Below, in pieces: positions 37,255 through 47,453 of a stretch of 64,000 nucleotides of DNA. Position numbers and translations under genes: made by a program. Source of the DNA: Pedobacter montanisoli (lineage in GTDB: Bacteria > Bacteroidota > Bacteroidia > Sphingobacteriales > Sphingobacteriaceae); assembly GCF_022809115.1 (NCBI RefSeq), contig NZ_JALGBH010000001.1, positions 1,364,001 to 1,428,000 of the forward strand, written 5' to 3'. The notes beneath the pieces are model-generated. The model saw only the letters and a list, made by a program, of their open reading frames with translations. It was not told the origin of the DNA and did not search any database. The stretch's first letter is position 1. Each line of letters opens with the position of its first letter.

Positions 37255-39105
37255 ATGACGAACCCATTTAGTAAATTGGGGATAAGTGATGATGTCGTTA
37301 ATGCCGTTAAAGCGTTAGGTTTCGAAAACCCAACGCCGATTCAGGAACAAGCCATTCCTGTACTGTTAGAGGGTAGTAACGATTTTGTTGGTTTGGCCCA
37401 AACAGGAACAGGAAAAACAGCCGCTTTCGGATTGCCGCTGTTAGAATTAATCAATTTTAAAGTTAATAAACCGCAGGCATTGATTTTATGCCCTACGCGT
37501 GAACTTTGCTTGCAGATAGCTAACGATATTAGAAATTTCTCTAAAAACCTAGCCAATGCGCATGTGGTTGCAGTATACGGCGGAGCCAGTATTGTACAGC
37601 AATTACGTGAAATCAGAAACGGAGTACAGATTGTAGTTGCTACTCCGGGCCGTATGTTAGATATTATTGATAGAAAAGCTATCGATTTTTCTAATGTAAA
37701 TTATGTGGTGTTAGATGAGGCTGATGAGATGTTAAACATGGGTTTCCAGGAAGACATCAACAGCATTTTATCAACAACACCAGATGATAAAAAAACCTGG
37801 TTATTTTCGGCAACTATGCCGCCTGAAGTACGCAGGATAGCCAAAAATTACATGGAAAACCCTACGGAGTTAACCATGGGAACCAAAAATACAGGTAATG
37901 CAAATATTGAGCATGAATATTATGTGGTAAGAGCCCGTGATAAATATGCTGCTTTGAAACGCATTGTTGATTACAATCCTGATATTTTTGGTGTGGTTTT
38001 TTGTAAAACCAAAATGGATACACAGGATGTTGCCGAACACTTAATTAAAGACGGTTATAATGCAGATGCTTTACATGGAGATTTATCTCAACAACAACGT
38101 GATAAAGTAATGAAGCGTTTCCGTGAGCGCAGTATGCAACTTTTAATTGCTACGGATGTAGCGGCAAGAGGAATTGATGTTAATGACGTAACACACGTAA
38201 TTAACTTTGCACTGCCTGATGAGATAGAAAGTTACACCCATAGAAGTGGCCGTACTGCCCGTGCAGGAAAAACCGGTACTTCAATTTGTATCATCAACTC
38301 AAAAGAAATCGGTAAGATCAGACAAATTGAGAAAATAATTGGTAAAAAGTTTACTAAAGCTGAATTGCCAACTGGTTTTGATGTTTGTGAAAAACAGTTA
38401 TTTGGCTTGATTCATCGTGTACATAATGTAGAGGTAAATGAAGAGCAGATTGATAAGTACATGTCTCGTATTAATGATGAATTTGCTGATCTGACCAAAG
38501 AAGAAGTAATCAAGAAATTTGCTTCACTTGAATTTAACCGCTTTTTAGAATATTATCAAAATGCTCCTGATCTGAATATCAGAGAAGATGAAAAATTTGA
38601 GCGAAACAGCCGTAATGGATCAAGAACTTTTGAAAACAATGGTGGTTATACCCGTTTATTTATTAATGTTGGATCTGTAGATGACTTTACCAGAGGAGAT
38701 TTATTGGGCTTTGTGTGCAATAATGGTAAAATCAGTGGTAAAACCATTGGTAAGATAGACTTAAAAGGCGTATTTTCTTTTGTTGAAGTAGAAAACAGCC
38801 AGGTAGATACCTTGTTCACTAACTTTAAAGATGTTAGCTACAATGGCAGAGAGGTAAGGATTGAAGTGAGCGGAGAGCCAAGCACAAGCAGAGGTAGTGG
38901 AGATCGTAGAAGAGGCAGCGGAGGTTTTGGATCTGAACGCAGAAGAGAAGGCAGCGGAGAAAGAAGAACCGACAGACGTAGCAGTGGAAGACGTGAAGGT
39001 GGTAACAGCGGAGGTGGATTTAGAGATTTTTCAGGTCGTAAACGTGAAGAGAGAAGTGGAGGTGGCAGGAGAGAAGGCGGTAACGATAGAAAAAGAAGAT
39101 CATAA
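37255..39105 (+). CDS. DEAD-box RNA helicase with DbpA-type RNA-binding domain and RG-rich tail
   Basis: 616 residues. Q motif region at 4-30, motif I AQTGTGKT (48-55), motif II DEAD (154-157), motif III SAT (185-187), HRSGRTARAG motif VI near 330. A DbpA/CsdA-like RNA-binding domain lies about 455-540. The last ~75 residues are Arg/Gly/Ser-rich. The protein should unwind RNA during ribosome assembly or cold growth, as CsdA/DeaD do. Single gene with its own promoter box and terminator. Confidence 0.92.
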   Translation: MTNPFSKLGISDDVVNAVKALGFENPTPIQEQAIPVLLEGSNDFVGLAQTGTGKTAAFGLPLLELINFKVNKPQALILCPTRELCLQIANDIRNFSKNLANAHVVAVYGGASIVQQLREIRNGVQIVVATPGRMLDIIDRKAIDFSNVNYVVLDEADEMLNMGFQEDINSILSTTPDDKKTWLFSATMPPEVRRIAKNYMENPTELTMGTKNTGNANIEHEYYVVRARDKYAALKRIVDYNPDIFGVVFCKTKMDTQDVAEHLIKDGYNADALHGDLSQQQRDKVMKRFRERSMQLLIATDVAARGIDVNDVTHVINFALPDEIESYTHRSGRTARAGKTGTSICIINSKEIGKIRQIEKIIGKKFTKAELPTGFDVCEKQLFGLIHRVHNVEVNEEQIDKYMSRINDEFADLTKEEVIKKFASLEFNRFLEYYQNAPDLNIREDEKFERNSRNGSRTFENNGGYTRLFINVGSVDDFTRGDLLGFVCNNGKISGKTIGKIDLKGVFSFVEVENSQVDTLFTNFKDVSYNGREVRIEVSGEPSTSRGSGDRRRGSGGFGSERRREGSGERRTDRRSSGRREGGNSGGGFRDFSGRKREERSGGGRREGGNDRKRRS

Positions 39106-39107
39106 AT

Positions 39108-39136
39108 AAAAAAGCGAAGTTTAACTTCGCTTTTTT
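39108..39136 (+). terminator. Bidirectional terminator after the helicase gene
   Basis: AAAAAAGCGAAGT pairs with ACTTCGCTTTTTT around TTA. It lies between convergent genes and fits both. Confidence 0.9.
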
Positions 39137-39144
39137 ATTTTCTT

Positions 39145-39504
39145 TTAATTGTTATCTTTTTTAGGTCTGTTTTTAATCTGGCTTGATTTTAAATAGATTT
39201 TAGCACCTTTCTTGTTTACATAATACTTTCTGTTTTTACTGTCTATATAAACATCACTACCATCAGGAGCCATTTTGCCTTCCCATACTTTATCTGCTAC
39301 TTTTGCTGTTCCTTTTACAGCTACTTCTGCAGTTTTATCGCCCACGGCTTTGGCACCTTTTTCAATCGCATTACCTGTTTTTTGTAAAGCCTTACCTACC
39401 TCTGTCTTTTTCTTTTCCTGTTTTTTTTCCTGAGCATAAGAGGCAGAAGAAACACTGCAAATCATAACAGCAGCTATGATGCTCATTAAATATTTCCTTT
39501 TCAT
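39145..39504 (-). CDS. Small secreted protein of unknown function
   Basis: 119 residues with a signal peptide ending near SYAQ. The middle is Lys/Ala-rich and helical (EVGKALQKTGNAIEKGAKAVG). The end holds a short basic motif, YIDSKNRKYYVNKKGAKIYL, like the short basic adaptor motifs found in many predicted proteins. Function unknown. Single gene facing the helicase. Confidence 0.6.
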   Translation of the reverse strand: MKRKYLMSIIAAVMICSVSSASYAQEKKQEKKKTEVGKALQKTGNAIEKGAKAVGDKTAEVAVKGTAKVADKVWEGKMAPDGSDVYIDSKNRKYYVNKKGAKIYLKSSQIKNRPKKDNN

Positions 39505-39578
39505 AGGGTTAGATTTTAGAATTGAAACCTTAATTTACCCTATATAACAAGCTATAAAACAAAAAGTTTGTAAGCAAT

Positions 39579-40577
39579 TTAGCTTAATTTTTCAGTTAAA
39601 AGTTTAATGCTTTGCTGAGGAATTTCTTTTTCATAAAGAATACTATATACGGCGCTGAGTATAGGCATATTTACTCCGAAATTTTTGTTGATCTGGTACA
39701 TGCTATGCGTAGCATAATAACCTTCTGCAATCATGTTCATTTCTAACTGTGCAGATTTCACGGTATAGCCTTTGCCAATCATATTGCCAAAAGTACGGTT
39801 CCTGCTAAATTGTGAATAAGCTGTTACGAGCAAATCGCCCAGATAAGCAGATTCTTTAATGTCTCTTTCAATAGGGTGTACAGCATCTACAAAATCTTTG
39901 ATTTCTCTGATAGCATTAGAAATTAAAACAGCTTGAAAATTATCTCCATAACCTAAGCCATGACAAATGCCACTGGCAACAGCATAAATATTTTTGAGTA
40001 CTGCTGCGTATTCTGTTCCGAATATGTCATCAGATGTAATTGTCTTGATATAGCGGTTGCTTAAAAAATCAGAGAAAACAGCAGCCAATTTTTTATCTGT
40101 TCCTGCAATAGTAAGATAGGATAGTTTTTCAAGAGCTACTTCTTCGGCATGGCAAGGCCCGCTGATTACTAAAATATTATGATACGGAACATCAAAATTT
40201 TCATTTAGAAAAGTAGCAATGATCTGATTATATTCAGGTACCATTCCTTTGATAGCAGAAATGATTTTTTTACCTTTTAACTGCTCAGGTTTTAAATCAG
40301 AAAGAGTACTCCTTAAAAAGGCAGCAGGAACATTAAGGATGATATAGTCTGCATGATCAACTATAAAATTTAAATCAGCTGAAACATTTGAAGAAGGAAT
40401 ACTAATCTCTACTGCGCTTAAGTATTTAGGATTATGTTTGAAATTTTTAATGTAAGATATGGCTTCAGTATCACGCATCCACCAAAAAATTTCTTTTGGT
40501 GAAGTATTATCTGAAAGCATTTTTATAATTGCGGTGGCCCAGCTGCCACCACCTATAACGGCTATTTTGTTAGTCAT
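39579..40577 (-). CDS. gpsA: NAD(P)-dependent glycerol-3-phosphate dehydrogenase
   Basis: 332 residues. The N-terminal Rossmann loop IAVIGGGSWATAI, the ISGPCHAEEVA motif, catalytic-region Lys in AAVLKNIYAVASGICHGLGYGDN, and GKGYTVKSAQLEMNMIAEGYY define GpsA. It reduces dihydroxyacetone phosphate to sn-glycerol 3-phosphate for phospholipid synthesis. It follows the efflux pair on the same strand, but a terminator hairpin separates them. Confidence 0.95.
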   Translation of the reverse strand: MTNKIAVIGGGSWATAIIKMLSDNTSPKEIFWWMRDTEAISYIKNFKHNPKYLSAVEISIPSSNVSADLNFIVDHADYIILNVPAAFLRSTLSDLKPEQLKGKKIISAIKGMVPEYNQIIATFLNENFDVPYHNILVISGPCHAEEVALEKLSYLTIAGTDKKLAAVFSDFLSNRYIKTITSDDIFGTEYAAVLKNIYAVASGICHGLGYGDNFQAVLISNAIREIKDFVDAVHPIERDIKESAYLGDLLVTAYSQFSRNRTFGNMIGKGYTVKSAQLEMNMIAEGYYATHSMYQINKNFGVNMPILSAVYSILYEKEIPQQSIKLLTEKLS

Positions 40578-40593
40578 GTCTTTAATTAATTCT

Positions 40594-40626
40594 TTTAACC
40601 AGATTTGTTTCTTTTGTCTGGTTAAA
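40594..40626. repeat. Inverted repeat upstream of gpsA
   Basis: TTTAACCAGA (40594-40603) and TCTGGTTAAA (40617-40626), 10 bases each, 13 apart. It lies 17 bases upstream of the gpsA start on the minus strand, in its probable 5' untranslated region. Confidence 0.5.
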
Positions 40627-40650
40627 GCAAGCTGCTTATTAACAACTTTA

Positions 40651-40703
40651 AAAAAGCGAAAAGGTTTAAATTAACCATTTGTTAACAGTCAATTTAAACC
40701 TTT
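40651..40703 (-). terminator. Terminator of the efflux pair (minus strand)
   Basis: Arms AAAGGTTTAAATT (40660-40672) and AATTTAAACCTTT (40691-40703) pair over 13 bases with a further TTAAC/GTTAA inside. Read on the minus strand, T-rich sequence follows. It separates the efflux genes from gpsA. Confidence 0.7.
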
Positions 40704-40737
40704 CCAAAATTAATTAAATATTTAAGATAAAGTAAGA

Positions 40738-42099
40738 TTACTTTTTATTGTCTGAAGTAAACAGTTTGTCTTTTGTTGTTTTCTCTACTTTAGCACCATC
40801 TTTTAATTTATTCTGAATTGCCGAGTAAGGGCCAGATACAATTTCCTGATTTGCTTTTAAACCAGATTTAACAATAATAAACTGATCGTTTTGAATACCG
40901 GTAGTTACTTCCTGTTTTTTCACGGTACTGGTTTTGGCATCAAAAAGATATACATATTGTTTTACTTTCTTATCAGTTAATCTGCTTTTCTGCTTTTCGT
41001 TATTAGAGTTGGTGTTGTTATTGCCAGAAGAATTTGTTTCAGGTTTATCATTGCCTGTAAATACCGCCTGAATAGGAACGGCCAAGCCTTTTACGCTTTC
41101 AGTTTCGATATCTACGGTAGCAGATAAACCTGGTCTGAAAGGAGAGGGAAGATCTTTGGCACCACCTTTTACTTTTTCATATGAATCTGCTGAAAGTCTA
41201 ACTTTTACAGAGAAATTGGTAACCTGATCAACGGATGTTGTAGCTGAACCAACTGCATTTGATGAGCTTGCAATTTCAGTTACTACACCTCTGAATTTTT
41301 TATCACTGAAAGCGTCAATCTCAACAGTAGCGCTATCGCCAATACTTACACGATTAATATCATTCTCATTAACATCCACATTTGCTTCCATATTGCTCAG
41401 ATTAGAAATACGCATAATTTCAGTTCCAGCCATTTGTGCGGTACCTAATATACGATCACCAAGTTCAATAGATAGTTTTGAAACCACACCATTAACAGGA
41501 GCGTAAATGGTGGTCTTAGCTAAATTAGCACCTGCCTCTTTAACATTTGCACCCGTTTGCTCTAATCCAAATTTTGTGCCCACAACATTTTCTTTAGCGC
41601 TCGCTAAAGATGATTTTGAAGTTAAATAGGCAGCTTTTGCGGCATCAAATTCTGAAGCCGATATCACTTTTCTGTTATATAATTCCACATTACGTTTATA
41701 GGTAGCGTTGGCGTTATCATAATTTGCCTGAGCCTGTATTAACTGCTGTTCTGCAGATGCTACACTGGCTTTTTGTGCATTATATGAGGCAACTGCTCTT
41801 TCGTAACCCGATTGTAATACATCCGGACGCACTTTACAAAGCAACTGGCCTTTTTTAACTACATCGCCTTCTTTTACTAAAAGCTCAATCACCTCGCCCG
41901 ATACTTCGGAACTTAATTTTACTTCTGTTTCAGGTTGTATTTTACCACTGGCAGTAACAGTTTCAGTAATTTTGTTCTCTGTTACTTTATCAACGGTAAC
42001 TTTTTCGAGCTGCTCTTTGCCTATTACACCCGTTACTTTAAGTACAATTAATAACACCAGTATGGCGCCAATTGCTATCAAAATGTGCTTTAATTTCAT
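40738..42099 (-). CDS. Efflux adaptor subunit (HlyD/MacA-type membrane fusion protein)
   Basis: 453 residues with an N-terminal membrane anchor (LIAIGAILVLLIVL). A lipoyl-like half (ETEVKLSSEVSGEVIELLVKEG in part) precedes a long helical hairpin (about 95-195), then TTIYAPVNGVVSKL and beta-barrel regions. An Asn/Ser-rich insert lies near 355-375. It should bridge an inner-membrane pump to the TolC-like protein encoded 28 bases upstream. No pump gene is adjacent. Confidence 0.9.
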   Translation of the reverse strand: MKLKHILIAIGAILVLLIVLKVTGVIGKEQLEKVTVDKVTENKITETVTASGKIQPETEVKLSSEVSGEVIELLVKEGDVVKKGQLLCKVRPDVLQSGYERAVASYNAQKASVASAEQQLIQAQANYDNANATYKRNVELYNRKVISASEFDAAKAAYLTSKSSLASAKENVVGTKFGLEQTGANVKEAGANLAKTTIYAPVNGVVSKLSIELGDRILGTAQMAGTEIMRISNLSNMEANVDVNENDINRVSIGDSATVEIDAFSDKKFRGVVTEIASSSNAVGSATTSVDQVTNFSVKVRLSADSYEKVKGGAKDLPSPFRPGLSATVDIETESVKGLAVPIQAVFTGNDKPETNSSGNNNTNSNNEKQKSRLTDKKVKQYVYLFDAKTSTVKKQEVTTGIQNDQFIIVKSGLKANQEIVSGPYSAIQNKLKDGAKVEKTTKDKLFTSDNKK

Positions 42100-42127
42100 G
42101 TTAAATGATATGGATATTTTGTTTCGT

Positions 42128-43474
42128 TTAAAATACTATTTGTTTGCCTAAATAATAATCAATAACCTTAGCCTTAAACAACAGATCATATTTAGCCTGT
42201 ATCATGTCAATTTCAGCCTTATTTTTATTGGTTAATGCCGTGCTGTAGTCCAAAGAATTTACTAAACCTACCTGGTAGCGCTGATCTATTACATAAAAAG
42301 CATCTTTTTGTGCATCAAATGCATTCTTTGTTGAGGTATAGCGACTTTCGGCTGCTTTTAGATCGGCAACAGCCTGATGGATTACTTTGCTTAGATTGTT
42401 TTTGGTTAATTGCTCCTGTATACGTGTGTTTTCATAGCTTATTCTTGCTTTTCTAACACTTGATCTTGCATTAAAACCATTGAAAATAGGGACAGAAAGG
42501 CTAAGACCTACATATTGACCAAAGTTGTCTTTTATTTGGGATGAGAAACTCTGACTTGTAAAACTACTTGAATAATTACTTCCTAAACCTCCACCCATTG
42601 ATAAGCGTGGGAAATATGAACCTTTGGCAACATCAATTGCTTTAGCTGCTGCAAGGGTTCTAAAAGAAGCTAATTTCACATCAGGGAAATTACCTGCGGC
42701 AGTATTATATACTTCGGTGGCAGAATAAGCATTTAACACCGAGAGTTGATCTACCAAAGGAGCCTGAACTTCAAAAGTATAACTTGCAGGTTTTTCCATT
42801 AACTGAGTTAATGAAAGGAAAGATATATTCAGATTGTTCTCTGCATTTGTAACGTTAAGCTCTGAAGTTGCAACCTGAGATTTTGCCTGAGAGATATCAG
42901 CTAAAGTTTTATTGCCAACTTCAAGCAATTGTTGCTGTTGGTTGAGTTGTTGTTTAGCCACACCAAGCTGATCTTTGGCTACTTTTAGTAGATCTTTGTT
43001 GTACAAAACCTGCATATACGCTGTAACAACCTGAAGAATTAAATCATTTTTGATTTTATCTACATTCGTTTTATCTACATCTAATAACAGCTTATTCTGT
43101 TTAATCTGATTTAATTTTTGCCATCCTGAAAATAAATCTACACCGGCAGATAAATTTCCGTTTAGTGAGTTAAACTGTTGACTGATGTACTGATTTGTTG
43201 AAGGGTCAATACTTCTACCAAAGTTTTTATTGAAACCGCTGCTGGCATTTAAAGTAGGTAATAAAGCATTTTTGGATTGTTTTAAATTTTCATCGCTTAA
43301 TGCATAATTAAACTGTGCTTGTTTGATCTGTAAATTGTTTTTTAATGTACTGTCAATAGCCTGCTGAATGGTAATAACTTCCTGCGCTTTGGATTGTCCG
43401 ATAAAGCCAAATAAAGGCATGCCGGTTAATAAACATAATTGCGCCAGATAAATAAATTTTTTGTTTTTTTTCAT
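42128..43474 (-). CDS. TolC-family outer-membrane efflux protein
   Basis: 448 residues with a signal peptide (LCLLTGMPLFGFIGQSKAQ). Two related halves, each with QIKQAQFNYALSDENLKQSKNALLPTLNAS-type repeats shown in part, are the outer-membrane factor pattern. It forms a trimeric channel across the outer membrane. First gene of a two-gene operon with the adaptor; divergent from the deacetylase gene. Confidence 0.92.
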   Translation of the reverse strand: MKKNKKFIYLAQLCLLTGMPLFGFIGQSKAQEVITIQQAIDSTLKNNLQIKQAQFNYALSDENLKQSKNALLPTLNASSGFNKNFGRSIDPSTNQYISQQFNSLNGNLSAGVDLFSGWQKLNQIKQNKLLLDVDKTNVDKIKNDLILQVVTAYMQVLYNKDLLKVAKDQLGVAKQQLNQQQQLLEVGNKTLADISQAKSQVATSELNVTNAENNLNISFLSLTQLMEKPASYTFEVQAPLVDQLSVLNAYSATEVYNTAAGNFPDVKLASFRTLAAAKAIDVAKGSYFPRLSMGGGLGSNYSSSFTSQSFSSQIKDNFGQYVGLSLSVPIFNGFNARSSVRKARISYENTRIQEQLTKNNLSKVIHQAVADLKAAESRYTSTKNAFDAQKDAFYVIDQRYQVGLVNSLDYSTALTNKNKAEIDMIQAKYDLLFKAKVIDYYLGKQIVF

Positions 43475-43559
43475 AAATTACTGTTGTACCATGTAAAATA
43501 AAACCCTCAGGTTTTCATAAATTTTTAAAGCACAGCACTAAAATTTTTACTTTTATGCC

Positions 43560-44177
43560 ATGTACTTAGTCAGGCCACCTTTCTTTTTAAAATGGTACTA
43601 TTCAAGTTTAGTCTGGAATAAAGATACCACTAAAAAAACAATCTACTTAACATTTGACGATGGCCCTATACCAAATGTTACAGATTTTGTATTAAATACC
43701 TTAAAAAGGTTTAACATCAAGGCAACTTTTTTCTGTATTGGTGATAATATTAGCAAACATCCGCATATTTATGAACGTTTAAAAACAGAGGGGCATGCTG
43801 TTGGTAATCATACCTTTAATCATTTAAAAGGATGGAAAACAGATAACCAGGCTTACCTGGAAAATTTTTTAAAATGTCAGGAGTTTACCCAAAGCCATTT
43901 ATTTCGTCCGCCATATGGCAGAATCAGGAAATCTCAAATCGCAGAACTTAAATCACATATACCCAAACTCCATATCATAATGTGGGATGTGCTAAGTGGC
44001 GATTTTGATCTTTCCCTATCACCAGAAAAATGTTACCAGAACGTTGTTAAAAATGTTAGAAACGGATCCATCATTGTTTTTCATGATAGTTTGAAAGCCT
44101 GGGACAGGTTAGAATATGCATTGCCTAAAGCTATTGAAACACTCATCAATAAGGGTTATCAGTTTGAAACGTTATAA
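43560..44177 (+). CDS. Polysaccharide deacetylase (NodB homology domain)
   Basis: 205 residues. NodB motif 1 TFDDGP (D33, D34), metal ligands H84 and H88 in GNHTFNHL, motif 3 RPPYGR, and WDVLSGDFD as motif 4. No signal peptide is evident. It would remove N- or O-acetyl groups from a polysaccharide, perhaps peptidoglycan or chitin fragments; the substrate is not known. A near-consensus box TACTTTTA ends 4 bases before the ATG. Single gene. Confidence 0.88.
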   Translation: MYLVRPPFFLKWYYSSLVWNKDTTKKTIYLTFDDGPIPNVTDFVLNTLKRFNIKATFFCIGDNISKHPHIYERLKTEGHAVGNHTFNHLKGWKTDNQAYLENFLKCQEFTQSHLFRPPYGRIRKSQIAELKSHIPKLHIIMWDVLSGDFDLSLSPEKCYQNVVKNVRNGSIIVFHDSLKAWDRLEYALPKAIETLINKGYQFETL

Positions 44178-44263
44178 CGTTGCCTTTTGAGCTATTGCTA
44201 TGCCAAAAAGTTAATTAATTCTCAAACTGTATGTAAATGTTATTCGTTATAAATATGGCTGTC

Positions 44264-44294
44264 CGTTTTTGTACTAAGGTGTTCGTTTTTGTAC
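44264..44294 (+). repeat. Direct repeat CGTTTTTGTAC, 20-base period
   Basis: CGTTTTTGTAC at 44264-44274 and again at 44284-44294. A period of about two helical turns suggests a protein bound to one face. It lies ~190 bases upstream of the aconitase gene. Confidence 0.5.
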
Positions 44295-44363
44295 AATTTG
44301 ATGTGGGTAAGAAATAGATAGAATAAGCTCTTTACTATGCTTGTAGGCCTTTCATTAGAGTTG

Positions 44364-44380
44364 TTTGGAATTATTCCAAA
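44364..44380 (+). promoter_or_regulatory. Perfect 17-base palindrome upstream of aconitase gene
   Basis: TTTGGAA-TTA-TTCCAAA. It lies 97 bases before the ATG of the aconitase gene and has the form of a dimeric repressor or activator site. Confidence 0.5.
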
Positions 44381-44476
44381 TAATATAATGAGATTAAGAT
44401 TATCTTCATAGCCCTATTTTTTTTGTAAATTCGCTCGGAAATAAGATTTTATAACCTTTTAATAAAAAGACGATCA

Positions 44477-46756
44477 ATGGCATTTGATATAGAAATGATT
44501 AAAAAGGTTTATGCAAACTTTAGCAGTCGTGTAGATGCGGCTCGTAATGTAGTTGGTAAACCTTTAACACTTGCAGAGAAAATTTTATATGCTCACTTAT
44601 GGGACGGAAATGCTACTAAGGCATTTGTAAGAGGAACGGATTATGTAGATTTTGCCCCAGACAGAGTAGCCATGCAGGATGCAACTGCGCAAATGGCTTT
44701 ACTACAATTTATGCAAGCTGGCAGACCTAAGGTTGCAGTTCCTTCTACTGTTCATTGCGATCACTTGATTACTGCAAAAGAAGGTGCTGATATTGATTTG
44801 CCAAGAGCAAAAACAGAAAGTGCCGAAGTATTTGATTTTTTATCATCGGTATCTAATAAATACGGAATTGGTTTCTGGAAACCGGGTGCAGGTATTATAC
44901 ACCAGGTAGTTCTTGAAAATTATGCATTCCCAGGCGGAATGATGATAGGTACAGATAGTCATACGGTAAACGCAGGAGGTTTAGGTATGGTTGCTATTGG
45001 CGTTGGTGGTGCAGATGCCTGCGACGTAATGGCTGGCTTACCTTGGGAACTTAAATTTCCTAAACTAATTGGTGTTAAATTAACCGGTAAACTAAACGGT
45101 TGGACTTCAGCTAAAGATGTGATCTTAAAAGTAGCTGGTATTTTAACTGTAAAAGGTGGTACCGGTTCTATTGTAGAATATTTTGGAGAGGGTGCAAAAA
45201 ACCTGAGCTGTACAGGTAAAGGCACAATCTGTAACATGGGAGCAGAGATTGGTGCTACTACTTCAACTTTTGGATATGATGATAGTATGGAGCGTTACTT
45301 GCGTGCTACCAATCGTGCAGATGTAGCAGATGCGGCAAATGCAATTAAAGGTCACTTAACAGGCGATCCAGAAGTTTATGCAAACCCAGAGCAATATTTT
45401 GATCAGGTTATAGAAATTGACCTTAATGAATTAGAACCTTATTTGAATGGTCCGTTTACACCTGATCTGGCTACGCCTATTTCTAAAATGAAAGAGATTG
45501 CTGCAGCTAACGGATGGCCATCTAAAGTAGAATGGGGTTTAATTGGTTCGTGTACCAACTCTTCTTACGAAGATTTATCACGTGCAGCATCTGTTGCTAA
45601 ACAAGCTATAGCTAAAGGTTTGGGTAAAAAAGCAGAATTTGGTATTAACCCAGGTTCTGAGCAAGTGCGTTATACGGCCAACAGAGATGGCCTGCTTGAA
45701 ACTTTTGAAGATTTAGATGCGACTATTTTTACCAATGCCTGTGGTCCTTGTATCGGTATGTGGGATCGTGTAGGGGCTGAGAAACAAGAGAAGAATACAA
45801 TTGTACATTCATTTAACCGCAACTTCGCTAAACGTGCAGACGGTAATCCTAATACTTACGCTTTTGTAACTTCACCTGAACTGGTGGCGGCTTTAGCAAT
45901 TGCAGGTGATTTAGGTTTTAACCCAATTACAGATACTTTAACTAACGATAAAGGTGAACAGGTAAAATTAGATCCGCCAGTAGGTGATGAATTACCTGTA
46001 AAAGGATATGCCGTAGAAGATGCAGGTTATCAGGCACCGGCAGAAGATGGCTCTAAAGTAGAGGTATTGGTTTCTCCAACTTCACATCGTTTACAATTAT
46101 TAGATCCGTTTGCAGCATGGGAAGGTACAGATCTTAAAGGCTTAAAATTATTAATTAAAGCTAAAGGTAAATGTACTACCGATCATATTTCAATGGCAGG
46201 CCCTTGGTTAAAATTCCGTGGTCACTTAGATAATATCTCTAATAACATGTTAATTGGAGCTGTAAACTTCTTTAATGATAAAACAGACAGCGTTAAAAAC
46301 CAATTGACAGGAGAATACGGTGCAGTTCCGGCTACACAACGTGCTTATAAAGCTGTAGGTATTGGTTCAATTGTGGTGGGTGATGAAAATTATGGAGAGG
46401 GATCTTCACGTGAACATGCAGCTATGGAGCCTCGTCATTTAGGTGTACGTGCGGTATTGGTAAAATCTTTTGCCCGTATTCACGAAACTAACCTTAAAAA
46501 ACAAGGTATGTTAGCATTAACCTTTGCTGATAAAGACGATTACAATAAGATCAAAGAAGATGATATCATTGATATTATCGGTTTAACAGAATTTGCTCCT
46601 AACAAACCTTTAAATGTGGTATTGCACCACACTGATGGCTCAGAAGATACAATTGTGGTGAACCATAGTTATAATGATCAACAGATAGAATGGTTTAAAG
46701 CAGGAGGCGCTTTAAATATCATCAGAAGAGAAGCTGCTGCTAAAGCAGGGAAATAA
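44477..46756 (+). CDS. acnA: Aconitate hydratase
   Basis: 759 residues, similar in length and layout to the mitochondrial-type aconitases. The three [4Fe-4S] Cys ligands are C359 (GSCTNSS), C422 and C425 (NACGPCIG). [10 protein letters not shown] and GTDSHT are active-site regions, and [17 protein letters not shown] marks the swivel domain. It interconverts citrate and isocitrate in the TCA cycle, which links it to icd in this window. Upstream repeat elements suggest regulation; it ends with a strong terminator. Confidence 0.95.
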   Translation: MAFDIEMIKKVYANFSSRVDAARNVVGKPLTLAEKILYAHLWDGNATKAFVRGTDYVDFAPDRVAMQDATAQMALLQFMQAGRPKVAVPSTVHCDHLITAKEGADIDLPRAKTESAEVFDFLSSVSNKYGIGFWKPGAGIIHQVVLENYAFPGGMMIGTDSHTVNAGGLGMVAIGVGGADACDVMAGLPWELKFPKLIGVKLTGKLNGWTSAKDVILKVAGILTVKGGTGSIVEYFGEGAKNLSCTGKGTICNMGAEIGATTSTFGYDDSMERYLRATNRADVADAANAIKGHLTGDPEVYANPEQYFDQVIEIDLNELEPYLNGPFTPDLATPISKMKEIAAANGWPSKVEWGLIGSCTNSSYEDLSRAASVAKQAIAKGLGKKAEFGINPGSEQVRYTANRDGLLETFEDLDATIFTNACGPCIGMWDRVGAEKQEKNTIVHSFNRNFAKRADGNPNTYAFVTSPELVAALAIAGDLGFNPITDTLTNDKGEQVKLDPPVGDELPVKGYAVEDAGYQAPAEDGSKVEVLVSPTSHRLQLLDPFAAWEGTDLKGLKLLIKAKGKCTTDHISMAGPWLKFRGHLDNISNNMLIGAVNFFNDKTDSVKNQLTGEYGAVPATQRAYKAVGIGSIVVGDENYGEGSSREHAAMEPRHLGVRAVLVKSFARIHETNLKKQGMLALTFADKDDYNKIKEDDIIDIIGLTEFAPNKPLNVVLHHTDGSEDTIVVNHSYNDQQIEWFKAGGALNIIRREAAAKAGK

Positions 46757-46773
46757 AAATAATTTTTCTGGAT

Positions 46774-46810
46774 AAATCCCTCTTGGTTTTGAACTGAGAG
46801 GGATTTTTTA
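46774..46810 (+). terminator. Terminator after aconitase
   Basis: AATCCCTCT (46775-46783) pairs with AGAGGGATT (46797-46805), then a T-run. Confidence 0.88.
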
Positions 46811-46861
46811 TTTTGTATAAGGCTTGTTATTGATTTAAAGAGTGTTAGCTACTCTTTTTTG

Positions 46862-46891
46862 TTGTATTAATTAAAAATATCAGTAGCTTTG
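46862..46891 (+). promoter_or_regulatory. Promoter of the small outer-membrane protein gene
   Basis: TTG (46862-46864), a 19-base spacer and TAGCTTTG (46884-46891), exact -7 match, 26 bases before the ATG. Confidence 0.7.
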
Positions 46892-46917
46892 CCGGTTAAC
46901 CAGAAATTACAAATTAT

Positions 46918-47442
46918 ATGAAGAAACTTTTATTAGTTGCGTTCTCTTTATTGATCTTAACGAACGCTAAAGCACAAGATGCTCAAAACACTATCAAAAT
47001 CAATCCTTTAAGTGCACTTATCAGAGTGGGATCTGTTTTTTATGAAAGAAAATTAGATGATAATAGTTCTCTACAATTAGGTGTTGCTTACACCGGCTTA
47101 AAACTGGATGATGTTAAATTTACAGGGATAGCGATTACACCCGAGTACAGATTCTATTTTAAACAAAAAGCAATTAGCGGAGTATATGCAGCGCCTTATT
47201 TAAGATATCAGAACTATAATGTAAAAAGTGGTGATGATGAAGGTTCTTACTCATCTGTAGGTGGGGGAGCTCTTATTGGTCGCCAATGGGTATATGGTAG
47301 TGGCTTTACTTTAGACTTATTCTTTGGACCATCTTATAACAGTGGAAATTATAAGGTAAAAAGCGGAACAGAACCTGAATTTAAAGCTGGAATTGATGGA
47401 ATGGGTATCAGAACTGGTATTGCATTAGGTTTTGGTTTTTAA
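46918..47442 (+). CDS. Small outer-membrane beta-barrel protein (DUF3575-like)
   Basis: 174 residues, signal peptide ending at NAKAQ, followed by alternating hydrophobic strands. It starts with INPLSALIRVGSVFYERKL and ends in RTGIALGFGF, a barrel-type C-terminus ending in Phe. The pattern resembles DUF3575 proteins of Bacteroidota. It probably spans the outer membrane; no substrate is known. Single gene with its own promoter and palindromic terminator. Confidence 0.72.
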   Translation: MKKLLLVAFSLLILTNAKAQDAQNTIKINPLSALIRVGSVFYERKLDDNSSLQLGVAYTGLKLDDVKFTGIAITPEYRFYFKQKAISGVYAAPYLRYQNYNVKSGDDEGSYSSVGGGALIGRQWVYGSGFTLDLFFGPSYNSGNYKVKSGTEPEFKAGIDGMGIRTGIALGFGF

Positions 47443-47453
47443 AAAAACAATAG

